The notes under the pieces were generated by a model. That model was given only the letters and a program-made list of their open reading frames with translations, made no database searches and had not been told where the DNA came from. From Methanococcoides alaskense (GTDB lineage: Archaea; Halobacteriota; Methanosarcinia; Methanosarcinales; Methanosarcinaceae), in assembly GCF_031454185.1 (NCBI RefSeq), contig NZ_JAVDQI010000001.1, forward strand, positions 248,001 to 312,000: DNA of 64,000 nt, read 5' to 3'. Each line of letters begins with the position of its first letter. Position 1 is the first letter of the stretch. Shown one piece after another: positions 26,883-34,745 of the stretch. The position numbers and the translations under genes were made by a program.

Positions 26883-27294
26883 TCTCTGAAACTATCTGTT
26901 TTGAGATTTCCAGCACTTCACCGGTATCTGCCGAGACATAACCTTCCAGAACATACAGATCGCTGATCTTCTGACAAGAACAGCTGCGTTCCATGATCTC
27001 AACTTTCCAAATATCGTTTCCCTGCATAACAGTACCATTCTGGTCGTAAGGTGTTTCCTGGACAAACGTGGTTCTGGTTACCCTCCAATCCGGTTCTTTG
27101 AAGTGACGTGACATGTAATCGGATGCAATCGGATCTTTCATCGTGATCTCTACGGCTTGAGATACATTAAAATTAGACGTCGATTGCACATAGTTCTCCT
27201 GCTGAGAGTAACTGGCATAAACAAGACCTACCCCCACAAGACAAAATAAAACCACTACAGCTACTGCTGCTGCAACTAAATTTGATCTTTGCAT
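26839..27294 (-). CDS. Exported membrane-anchored protein with cysteine cluster
   Basis: 151 residues: one N-terminal hydrophobic helix (about 7-29), then an outer domain with a PepSY-like ending (YVLEGYVSADTGEVLEISKQI) and two cysteine groups (RSCSCQ and TCATTVCH). SD GGGGGT precedes the ATG. Overlap with the CcdA-like gene downstream suggests the two act together, with this protein perhaps a redox substrate or partner. I do not recognise a named family. Confidence 0.7.
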   Translation of the reverse strand: MQRSNLVAAAVAVVVLFCLVGVGLVYASYSQQENYVQSTSNFNVSQAVEITMKDPIASDYMSRHFKEPDWRVTRTTFVQETPYDQNGTVMQGNDIWKVEIMERSCSCQKISDLYVLEGYVSADTGEVLEISKQIVSESEYDKQTCATTVCH

Positions 27295-27334
27295 AAACGT
27301 ACCCCCTTATTATATACAAATTATAATTCATCTA

Positions 27335-27356
27335 ATATAAGGCTAATTAGCTAATT
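27335..27356 (-). promoter_or_regulatory. Promoter with overlapping palindrome
   Basis: On the minus strand CTTATATTAG lies about 45 bases before the ATG at 27294. The perfect palindrome AATTAGCTAATT (27345-27356) sits just upstream of it, at the position of the BRE, and could be an operator. Confidence 0.4.
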
Positions 27357-27692
27357 TTTGTATATCATATATTATTTACTCAAGAAAGTTAATGCTAAGT
27401 TTAATTTTGTGATGAAATATAAAGTTGAATATAGAGGAAAGAATAGTTATTGGGATTAAAGCAAGAGAGCCAATCTATCGTCTTGTTGGGAAGAAGAAAA
27501 CGGTTGATCTTGTTAAGCATTTTTATGTGGGGAAAAGAGATGATTCCGATCTGTTGAGGTTGGAGATGTGGGAAGAGTGTTGTTAAGATCCATTGATCCA
27601 TAAAACATGGACAAGATCATTCTACTGTGCCATTGATATAGAATACTGTTCAAAGATTCAATGAAGATCAACTAAATGAGTGGGGTTAAAAC
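27357..27692. other. Intergenic region with one weak small frame
   Basis: No convincing gene. A 53-codon plus-strand frame from a TTG at 27425 to 27586 encodes a basic, protein-like sequence (EERIVIGIKAREPIYRLVGK ... LEMWEECC). A short overlapping frame (MKYKVEYRGKN) begins at 27412. No SD precedes either. It may be a remnant of a longer gene. Confidence 0.4.
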
Positions 27693-27968
27693 ATGGATAT
27701 GAAAGAATTCGAAGGTATGGTTTTCTGCCAGAGCTGCGGAATGCCTTTGGGGAAAGATGAAGATTTTGGAACTAATGCCGACGGGATAAAAAATGATGAA
27801 TATTGTCTCTATTGCTATCAGACTGGGAAGTTCACACAACCTGATATTACTCTGGAAGAAATGATCGAACAAACTTCAAAAGCAATAGATAAAGAGGGAG
27901 TTATGTCTTTGGAAGAAGCAAAGGAACTGAGCCAACAGAATATTCCAAAATTAAAGAGATGGAAGTGA
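27693..27968 (+). CDS. Small protein with N-terminal zinc ribbon
   Basis: 91 residues. The N-terminus MVFCQSCGMPLGKDEDFGTNADG followed by YCLYCYQTGKFTQPDITLEEM is the putative zinc-ribbon type often annotated as zinc ribbon 2, with two CxxC pairs. A helical tail follows. Such proteins are widespread, often next to transferred genes, and of unknown function. SD GGGG-like sequence lies upstream. Confidence 0.8.
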   Translation: MDMKEFEGMVFCQSCGMPLGKDEDFGTNADGIKNDEYCLYCYQTGKFTQPDITLEEMIEQTSKAIDKEGVMSLEEAKELSQQNIPKLKRWK

Positions 27969-28258
27969 ATTTGTTAATTAATACTATTGGAGTTGCTTTA
28001 CCTGAAACATAATGCAAATTCAGGAAAGCCTTTCAGGCTTAATTATCTATGAAATGAGAGTTGACATTCGGACACACAATTGTGATGAATCCATGCCTGA
28101 TGATATGAATAAGGTGAATTTGATAGCCGACCCGACAGAAGAAGACTGTCCTGACTTCACAGGTATTTGCCACTCCATTAAATTATGACTGCAACGCTCA
28201 TGTTTTTTCGCAATTTCAACATAGATGAGGAAGAAAGTTGTTCCAGAAAATGCATATT
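27969..28258. other. Intergenic region with one candidate small ORF
   Basis: Apart from the promoter of the next gene, the only notable content is a 44-codon plus-strand frame at 28054-28188. It encodes an acidic peptide with four cysteines (HNCDESMPDD ... EEDCPDFTGICHSIKL). There is no clear SD. Confidence 0.4.
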
Positions 28259-28267
28259 TTTATATAA
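28259..28267 (+). promoter_or_regulatory. TATA box of the J-domain gene
   Basis: TTTATATAA about 50 bases before the start at 28308/28317, in the position expected for a short leader. Confidence 0.55.
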
Positions 28268-28316
28268 AGGAGCATAGTACTAACGAAGTCTTCAAAAACG
28301 AAAATGAGTGAATCAA

Positions 28317-28850
28317 ATGATAAAAATAAAAGGACATGAAATTGACCCAGTAATTATTAAGAACGCTGGTAATCGCAGAGCTATGCAATTCAAGAATAAT
28401 ATTGTTACGGCTTTAAGAAGGGTAGGTGTTAATGAAAATGATATTGATGTCCCTCTTGAACGTCTAGCGATGAAAAAAACTCATGCTTCTGCAACCTGGT
28501 ACCAGGATGGACATCGAATGCATTACACCCATGGCCTACAAAATAAATATGTAGAAAATCTTCATATCCTGTCCAAGGTAATTGAGATCGAAGCAAATAG
28601 GGTCATTTCCGGGGAAAAACCACTGTCCGACTTTATTTTAGAGTTCAAAGAAGATAAAGATGTTCATGATAAGCGCAAAGAGGCGCGAGAGTTTTTCGAA
28701 TGTGCTCATGATGAGATCGATTTTGAGGTCATTAATAAAAAATACAAGGATATGGCAAAAGAATTGCATCCAGATAAGCCAACTGGTGACACTGAGAAAT
28801 TCAAGCAACTAAATATTGCACATAAGATATTGAAGAGAGAATTGACATAA
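28317..28850 (+). CDS. Protein with C-terminal J domain
   Basis: 177 residues. The first about 110 residues are not recognised. They include two clusters of basic and aromatic residues (ALRRVGVNENDIDVPLERLA, ASATWYQDGHRMHYTHG) and look nucleic-acid or protein binding. The end is a J domain with HPD at residues 151-153 (MAKELHPDKPTGDTEKFKQL), cut short after helix III. It could recruit Hsp70 (DnaK) to a specific client. A GTG at 28308 is an alternative start. Its lone position in an accessory stretch suggests acquisition. Confidence 0.75.
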   Translation: MIKIKGHEIDPVIIKNAGNRRAMQFKNNIVTALRRVGVNENDIDVPLERLAMKKTHASATWYQDGHRMHYTHGLQNKYVENLHILSKVIEIEANRVISGEKPLSDFILEFKEDKDVHDKRKEAREFFECAHDEIDFEVINKKYKDMAKELHPDKPTGDTEKFKQLNIAHKILKRELT

Positions 28851-28873
28851 GCTCCCTTCAGACCTCTTACTTT

Positions 28874-29474
28874 TCATTCATCTCTGATCTGGCAGGATCC
28901 ATTACACATCGCCCTTACAAACCCGGATACACTATCGTAATTTTCCTTTGTACAGAACACGATACCCTTTTCACCGTATCCGGCTGAAACAGTAATGTTG
29001 CTGCTTGCAGAGTAGAATGTAGCCTTTTTAATACTTTTCCATTTCAGATCATGATCCTGACCGGAATGTGCAAGAAAACCTACACCTACTGCCGTGGGAT
29101 TTCGGGCAAGGATCCCGAAGATCACCAACAGGAAGTTCAACTTACTGTTCCTGCTGCGTTGTTCTGTTCTGGTGATGGTACTTACACCCTTATTGTCCAT
29201 CTTGTAGGAAAGCATGTAATTATTCTCATAGTACGCGAATATGAACAGCGCCTAGCAAGAACATCGATCCTATCAAGATCAAGGCATACTTCATATCTCG
29301 CGCATTACTGCGGTTGGAATGAAGGTCACCACGGAGAACAGAAGGAAGCGTTATCAAAAGCACGATGCCAACTGTGAAGAAAGTTGCAATTCCCAGGACT
29401 TTTAGCAGTTCTTTCATAATGAACTGATTAGTCAATATTGAAACATCAATATCCCATTTCATCTCGTCTTTCAT
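28874..29474 (-). pseudogene. Frameshifted membrane protein gene (two-helix plus PH-like domain)
   Basis: Two abutting frames together look like one gene. The upstream part (29474-29226, MKWDIDVSILTNQFIMKELL and two hydrophobic helices) runs out of frame at LLGAVHIRVL. The downstream part (from about 29247, FIFAYYENNYMLSYKMD, then GILARNPTAVGVGFLA and WKSIKKATFY) continues the logic of one membrane-plus-cytoplasmic-domain protein. Removing one base in GCGCTGTTCA (29241-29250) joins them as GAFIFAYYENNY. This is either a real frameshift or a sequencing error. I recall similar unbroken proteins in Methanosarcina but cannot confirm here. Confidence 0.65.
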
Positions 29475-29597
29475 GTTCGTACCCTTCACCATCTGCAATA
29501 ATGGACTGGTCGTATGTCAGCGGGATTAATTCGTACACTAATATGGAATAAGATTCATAAAATTATCATTATCATTAGTTAAAGAATTCAAGACATT

Positions 29598-29633
29598 TAA
29601 AAAAATAGAGGTTGAGAGATTAATCACTCTCAA
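29598..29633 (-). terminator. Hairpin plus T-run terminator after the cohesin-domain gene
   Basis: On the minus strand TTGAGAG and CTCTCAA pair perfectly around an 8-base loop and are followed by CCTCTATTTTTTT. This is an unusually bacterial-looking terminator. Confidence 0.65.
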
Positions 29634-29640
29634 TTAATTC

Positions 29641-30345
29641 TTAACAATATGGCTTACCTGTACGATACAGATCTATCAGTTCACTAACATCTGCAATCGA
29701 TGTTGAACCCTGTAAACGGTAGTCATCGATTGCCGCATTCACTTCACCAATATCGATCATACAGTTCTTATTTTCATCGTACGGGTTGTATGTAACTACA
29801 GGGGCTTCATTAATAGTCAGAGTCGTATTTATAACCAGGGCTTCTATGGCAGATCCTAATGAGTCACTTATTATCACGTTTTTCAGACTAATTGTTGATG
29901 TGCCTGTGGCCTGCTCTTTTACACTCATTGTGATGCTTGCAACTGACTCAGGTTCTAAGATGCCTGGAGAACCCATTATCAAACTGTAAACACCTGAAAG
30001 TGTTCCTGCATTGTTGTCTATGTTTCCGGCGTTGAAAAATGTTGGATCTCCATTCTGGCTAAAGAATAAGCCTTCAGATACGCTGTCTACCTGTATTTTG
30101 GAGCTGTCAAACTCGAGATCGAGCTGTAATCCTGCAATTGTAGTATCAGGTGATACAAAGACATCTACTGTGAAACTTTCACCGGTTGTAGGCATTTGAG
30201 TTGATGGTTCAAGTGTTACTTCTGTTGCAGTTGAATTGAAACAACCAAAAACAAGCAGAAGTAAAAATATAGTAATTATTGTAACGTTTTTGATGGATAA
30301 CCCTCCTATTTTAGAACTCGTTGATCTATAACCATATATACCCAT
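29641..30345 (-). CDS. Exported protein with cohesin domain and dockerin-like C-terminus
   Basis: Up to 234 residues. A signal sequence (IKNVTIITIFLLLLVFGC, possible lipobox) precedes a cohesin-type domain (ATEVTLEPSTQMPTTGESF, AGLQLDLEFDSSKIQV, VASITMSV). The C-terminal segment has an EF-hand/dockerin-like calcium loop (YDENKNCMIDIGEVNAAID) and a second degenerate copy (GSTSIADVSELIDLY). The frame opens at the ATG of 30345. However, TATA (30333-30342) and SD AGGAGG (30302-30307) suggest translation really begins about 30294 on an AUC codon (see findings). It is probably a surface protein that binds related dockerin or cohesin partners. Confidence 0.8.
   Translation of the reverse strand: MGIYGYRSTSSKIGGLSIKNVTIITIFLLLLVFGCFNSTATEVTLEPSTQMPTTGESFTVDVFVSPDTTIAGLQLDLEFDSSKIQVDSVSEGLFFSQNGDPTFFNAGNIDNNAGTLSGVYSLIMGSPGILEPESVASITMSVKEQATGTSTISLKNVIISDSLGSAIEALVINTTLTINEAPVVTYNPYDENKNCMIDIGEVNAAIDDYRLQGSTSIADVSELIDLYRTGKPYC
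30333..30342 (-). promoter_or_regulatory. TATA box of the cohesin-domain gene
   Basis: Minus strand GGTATATATG. Transcription would start about 30312, downstream of the ATG at 30345 and just before AGGAGG at 30307-30302. Confidence 0.5.
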
Positions 30346-30600
30346 ATGATTAGTTGAATAACAATATAATAATCTGCCCTAAATAAAATCATTTTGGTAC
30401 GTTTCAAATAGAGATTTCATAAAAAAGTTAAAAGGATATACTTTATTTGATTTATCAGAACAAAAATTATTGCTTGAAAATTAACCTAAATACTCCAAAT
30501 TTTTCCAAACAATAGCATTATTGAAAGTTCTGGGTGAACTTTCTGCTTATTAATTTAAAGCAGGTCTATGCAATGCTTGGTATTAACTCAAATACTATAT

Positions 30601-31026
30601 TCATAGCAAAGATCTCATGTCCATTATCATCGAGATCACAATTGCAATTATCGAGAAGGTGATGATGAGCAGATAGTTCAAACGTTCTTTTGAAACTGAA
30701 AGGCTCCATATAATGTATTTCAGTCCATCCAGATCCTTTTCTGTAAGTACCTCACGCTTTTCAATCTTGTCAAGCAGTTCAAGTTAATTCAGGACATTTG
30801 TGCGGCGCTTTGCTATACGATATCGGTGAGCAAAAAATGCCATGTACCCCATAACTCCGAGATAGAATAGCATGCGTGCAACATTATCATTGTAGTAGTC
30901 GGCTATGATTATGACCCTCAAGGCTATTGCAGAAACAAGACCCACCCAGAAATATAAGCTGATGGTCCTGTTGCTATACCCTTTTGGAATCTTTACGCCT
31001 GAGAGATTAATTTTACAGCTACCCAT
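30601..31026 (-). pseudogene. Membrane protein gene interrupted by an in-frame TAA
   Basis: From the ATG at 31026 the frame encodes 80 residues with two helices (RTISLYFWVGLVSAIALRV, MLFYLGVMGYMAFFAHRYRI) and then TAA at 30784-30786. The same frame continues without a break for 60 more codons (LELLDKIEKREVLTEKDLDG, then SVSKERLNYLLIITFSIIAI) to TGA at 30601. The continuation has coherent codon use and a further membrane helix, so the gene looks like one 140-residue protein with a nonsense mutation. TAA is not a pyrrolysine codon. Confidence 0.7.
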
Positions 31027-31691
31027 GTAAGTAGATATGCAATCATTTTTAATAAAGGTATTGGATATACTTATATATTAAAATGAAGGCAAGAACTTTC
31101 CTTTTGCCTTTTATGAATTTTGGCGAACAGGGGGTTAAGCTATCATTTTGTTGGAAAAAGAAAAACAATTGAGTTCAGCAGCTCTGTTTATGTGGCTAAA
31201 AGAGATATATGAACAATGGACATAATTAACTTAAATGAATTGCAATCTATGAATTACAATATTGAGTAAATAGAAGTTATTCTCTTGATAAAGAAAAAAG
31301 AAAGACTAGAATACATTCCACATGGAACTTCATTCCGTTCTGTTCCAGTTTCACAAAACAAAATAATGAATAAAAAGAATTTCAACAAAATGTTAATTGT
31401 AGTTTTTTTTGTAATAGCACTACTGTATTGGTACCTTTACTAAACTTTTGTTCTATACTTTTTGTTCCTATTGGATGGTTGTGTGATTTAAATACTCAAC
31501 CCCGTTGCCATATTTTTCTTTGTATATATCTCCGACTTGCTATGCAAGGGCTGAGATTCGAACCTTTTATATCCCTCACCTAACCCAACCACCACCAAAA
31601 TTCCTTCCCGAAGAAAAACGTATATATTGTGTGGAAAAGAATGTATAAATAGTACAATCGTCTCTGCAGATATTTCAAATCGTACCTTAAA
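31027..31691. other. Long AT-rich intergenic region
   Basis: Contains TATA-like sequences near 31065-31080 (probably for the interrupted leftward gene) and near 31620-31650 (for the gene at 31716), and a candidate small ORF at 31285-31443. The stretch 31541-31570 vaguely resembles a tRNA T-arm end but does not fold. Confidence 0.5.
31285..31443 (+). CDS. Candidate small tail-anchored membrane protein
   Basis: A 52-codon frame from a TTG: a basic, hydrophilic first half (IKKKERLEYIPHGTSFRSVP) and a single C-terminal hydrophobic helix (MLIVVFFVIALLYWYLY) ending at the stop. The composition is coherent for a tail-anchored protein, but there is no clear SD and the start could instead be the ATG at 31366. 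Confidence 0.35.
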   Translation: MIKKKERLEYIPHGTSFRSVPVSQNKIMNKKNFNKMLIVVFFVIALLYWYLY

Positions 31692-31715
31692 ATGCTAAAA
31701 GTGGTGGTGGTAACC

Positions 31716-32078
31716 ATGATAGAAATTGATGGTATAGAAAGCTCTAGTGAAGCAAAGACCTATGCAATGACATACTTGCACAACTGTAGAATCTCAAATG
31801 AATACAGGAAGCAATTGCTCAATTGGGTAGGCACGTATCTTGATGAGAATATGCTTGAGAACATTATTGTTTACAAGAATTCAGAACACTGGGACCAGCC
31901 CTTCGAATCCATAAAGAACGAGGCTGAAAATGACCTGGAAATTGCAGCTCTTTATGCACCTTCAAGTGAACACTTCAACATCGAGATGATGGTCTTTGAA
32001 GGTAATTTGCTGTCCATTTTCAACATATTGCTTTCCAGGACAGTAGAACATCTGGAAGAAAGGACGATAGCTCACTAA
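31716..32078 (+). CDS. Small soluble protein of unknown function
   Basis: 120 residues, acidic and largely helical, with no motif I recognise. I start at the ATG of 31716 because GGTGGTAACC gives an SD at good spacing; an earlier ATG at 31692 is in frame. It converges with pyrK. The plausible promoter lies near 31620. Confidence 0.65.
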   Translation: MIEIDGIESSSEAKTYAMTYLHNCRISNEYRKQLLNWVGTYLDENMLENIIVYKNSEHWDQPFESIKNEAENDLEIAALYAPSSEHFNIEMMVFEGNLLSIFNILLSRTVEHLEERTIAH

Positions 32079-32097
32079 AATAGGATTACGGGGTCTA

Positions 32098-32877
32098 TCA
32101 GACCCGTACTCTCTGACTGCTGGAATTCCTTTTGTGGTCGCCCAGTTCGGAATCAATAAGGAGGGAACCGTTTAGCACCGGGCCATCCTTACATACCCTC
32201 AGACCTTGAGGGTCCATACAGCAAGCGCCGCAAACCCCGATCGCACATTTGAAGTACCTGTGCATACTGAACTCTGAGCGGTCAAGTGCATCCTTTTCCT
32301 GTAACACTTTCATTACATTGGCCATCATTATCTCAGGGCCGCAAACACATATCCTGTCATATACAGAAACATCCATGTCCGCAAGCACTGTAGTAACAAA
32401 ACCGCATGTTCCGGCAGAGCCATCATCTGTGGTGATATGAAGTTCACCCGCTGAAGAGAAACGATCCTCAAAGACCAGTTCGTAACATTCCCTTGAACCA
32501 AGGATCGTAGTTACCTTTGCACCACATTCCGATGCATAATCGGCAAGAGGTCCCAGAGGTGCAGCTCCAACACCGCCTGCGATTATCAGTATGTGCTCAT
32601 CTTTTTTAGGCAAAGTGAAACCTTTACCGAACGGTCCTCGCAGACCCACAGAATCGCCAACCTTCATGTCGAAAAGCTTGGAAGTAGCATCTCCTACCTT
32701 CTGCACAGTGATCCCGTTCAGGTATGAAGAACCCATTGGAACTTCATCCACACCACGTACCCAGACCATGACGAACTGTCCCGGAAGGGCATCATCAAAG
32801 GAAACATCGAAACGGAACGTCCTTATGGAAGGGGATTCCTCGACTATCTCAACTATCTTTGCATCTACTGGTTTCAT
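32098..32877 (-). CDS. pyrK: Dihydroorotate dehydrogenase electron transfer subunit
   Basis: FAD- and iron-sulfur-containing partner of PyrD, 259 residues. It shows the ferredoxin-reductase flavin fold (PGQFVMVWV), the NAD-side loop ILIIAGGVGAAPLGPL and VCGPEIMM. A C-terminal [2Fe-2S] cysteine cluster is seen in FKCAIGVCGACCMDPQGLRVC. It takes electrons from dihydroorotate oxidation to NAD. Its ATG overlaps the pyrD stop (TAATG). Confidence 0.93.
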   Translation of the reverse strand: MKPVDAKIVEIVEESPSIRTFRFDVSFDDALPGQFVMVWVRGVDEVPMGSSYLNGITVQKVGDATSKLFDMKVGDSVGLRGPFGKGFTLPKKDEHILIIAGGVGAAPLGPLADYASECGAKVTTILGSRECYELVFEDRFSSAGELHITTDDGSAGTCGFVTTVLADMDVSVYDRICVCGPEIMMANVMKVLQEKDALDRSEFSMHRYFKCAIGVCGACCMDPQGLRVCKDGPVLNGSLLIDSELGDHKRNSSSQRVRV

Positions 32878-33779
32878 TAGATCACCTTATGGCTCAGACC
32901 AATAATATCTTCTACAGCCGAGTACCCTTTGTCCTGAAGGAAAAGCTCTATTCCTGATGCAATATCTGAAAAGATATCCACACTCTCATGGACAGCTGAA
33001 CCTATCTGAACACCACTTGCTCCTGCCATCATCATTTCCACTGCATCTTCCCATGTGGAAACACCGCCAACCCCTATAACAGGAATAGCGAGGGCTTCAT
33101 AGAGATCATAGACACATTTTATTGCAACCGGTTTTACAGCCGAGCCGGAAAGCCCTCCAAAGCGATTGCCCAGTATAGGATAACCGGAATTGATATCGAT
33201 GGCCATACCACGAAGGGTATTGATAGCCACAACTGCATCCGCACCACCGTCCTGTGCTGCTTTTCCTATGGCCTTGATATCGGTCACGTTGGGAGTAAGT
33301 TTTACCCACACCGGCACGTCCACAGCATCACAAACAGCAGCTGTAATTGATTCCACCATGCAGGTATCGGTTCCTATAGTGGCACCATAACCTTCCGCAT
33401 GAGGACAGCTCACATTAAGCTCAAAAGCGGCCGGTTCAGAATCGGCAAGCCCCTCTGCAACCTTTACAAAATCCTCGGCATTGCCACCGAAGATGCTTGC
33501 TATCACCGGTACATCAGTGCCGGATCGAGCTAACTTTATCTCGTTATCAAATTCATTATAGGAAGGATTTGGAAGACCCATGGCATTCAAAAAACCGCAT
33601 TCCAGTTTGATCATGCTGGGATTCGGATGACCTGCCTTGGGCTCAGGTCCAATTGATTTGGTCACAACCCCGCCTGCACCACATTCTGCAATGCGGAGCA
33701 GGGATGCACCGGTAGTTCCCATTATACCGGATGCGAGCATGGTCGGATTCTTGAAATTAATACCTGTAATAGTTACCAT
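32877..33779 (-). CDS. pyrD: Dihydroorotate dehydrogenase, catalytic subunit (class 1B)
   Basis: FMN enzyme of pyrimidine synthesis, 300 residues. Motifs are PTMLASGIMGTTGASL, VTKSIGPEPKAGHPNP, FELNVSCPHAEGYG (catalytic Cys loop), VWVKLTPNVTDI, NTLRGMAID and IPVIGVGGVSTWEDAVEMM. The Cys base and the adjacent pyrK identify the NAD-linked class 1B type. The gene follows hemC with a short gap and is probably read from the heme operon as well. Confidence 0.95.
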   Translation of the reverse strand: MVTITGINFKNPTMLASGIMGTTGASLLRIAECGAGGVVTKSIGPEPKAGHPNPSMIKLECGFLNAMGLPNPSYNEFDNEIKLARSGTDVPVIASIFGGNAEDFVKVAEGLADSEPAAFELNVSCPHAEGYGATIGTDTCMVESITAAVCDAVDVPVWVKLTPNVTDIKAIGKAAQDGGADAVVAINTLRGMAIDINSGYPILGNRFGGLSGSAVKPVAIKCVYDLYEALAIPVIGVGGVSTWEDAVEMMMAGASGVQIGSAVHESVDIFSDIASGIELFLQDKGYSAVEDIIGLSHKVI

Positions 33780-33802
33780 AAGCTTCTAATTCCCATCATC
33801 AA

Positions 33803-34741
33803 TTATTCATCATCGCAGCCGGACATCTGGCAGACCGCTTCCCGCACAAGCTCTTTACCGCCCATCTCCACAAGCATCTTACCAATACTTTGAGCATGTT
33901 CGCGATAGTTCCTTACAGGAATGTCATCCTCAATACGGATCTCACGTGTACCATCAACTGCGAGCACTTCCACGAGCACATGGATCTCGTCTCCGTCCTC
34001 GTTCATCTGTGCAAAGGAACCAATAGGAACGATGCAACCGCCTTCAACCTCCGTAATAAGAAGGCGCTCCACTTCCGTCTCCATCCTTGAGCGTTCATGG
34101 TTCAAAGCAGAACATGCCCTCTCGGCCTCATCATCGGCCCTTGTGACAACCACAATGGTCCCCTGATTCGCAGACGGACAGAAGCTTGAGGCAGGAAGGC
34201 GTTGCACATCCATTTCCCAACCCATACGCTGAAGACCCGCTTCTGCGAGCAGTATACCATCATACTGACCTGCTTTAAGCTTCTGTATGCGTGTATTGAT
34301 GTTTCCCCGGAGGTCCTCTACGTTAAGATCAGGCCGATACCTGAGAAGTTGCGCCCTTCTGCGCATGGAGGTAGTTCCGATGATAGCACCATCCGGAAGC
34401 TCATCCAGAGTGGAACCGTCTGCTGTTAAAAGCACATCGTATGGAGAATCACGTTTCAGGACCGCAGCAATAGCAAGTTCAGGCGGTCTTACGGTTGGAA
34501 GGTCTTTCATGGAGTGGACCGCGATGTCCACTTCACCTTCGATCATCCTGTCATCGAGCTCGCGTACGAACACGCCTACTCCGGCAACTTCATGGAGCGG
34601 GCGGTCCGTGAACACATCACCAGATGTTTTGATAACATTCCTTGTAAGTTCATGGTCTTTCTCTTCAAGCATCTTTGTAACAAGGTCAGCCTGGGCGATG
34701 GCCAGAGCACTTCCGCGGGTTCCGAGTATCATCTTAGGCAT
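33803..34741 (-). CDS. hemC: Porphobilinogen deaminase (hydroxymethylbilane synthase)
   Basis: 312-residue enzyme that polymerises four porphobilinogens. It shows ILGTRGSALAIAQAD, AVHSMKDLPTVRP, IGTTSMRRRAQLL, DLRGNINTRIQKL, and the Cys that anchors the dipyrromethane cofactor in EVEGGCIVPIGSFA. It lies 4 bases after hemL in the leftward hem cluster. Confidence 0.96.
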   Translation of the reverse strand: MPKMILGTRGSALAIAQADLVTKMLEEKDHELTRNVIKTSGDVFTDRPLHEVAGVGVFVRELDDRMIEGEVDIAVHSMKDLPTVRPPELAIAAVLKRDSPYDVLLTADGSTLDELPDGAIIGTTSMRRRAQLLRYRPDLNVEDLRGNINTRIQKLKAGQYDGILLAEAGLQRMGWEMDVQRLPASSFCPSANQGTIVVVTRADDEAERACSALNHERSRMETEVERLLITEVEGGCIVPIGSFAQMNEDGDEIHVLVEVLAVDGTREIRIEDDIPVRNYREHAQSIGKMLVEMGGKELVREAVCQMSGCDDE

Positions 34742-34745
34742 CTCC

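Noticed and set aside
31541..31570. Sequence resembling the T-arm and 3' end of a tRNA (attachment-site remnant)
   Set aside because: The T-stem does not pair and no matching intact tRNA is visible in the window.
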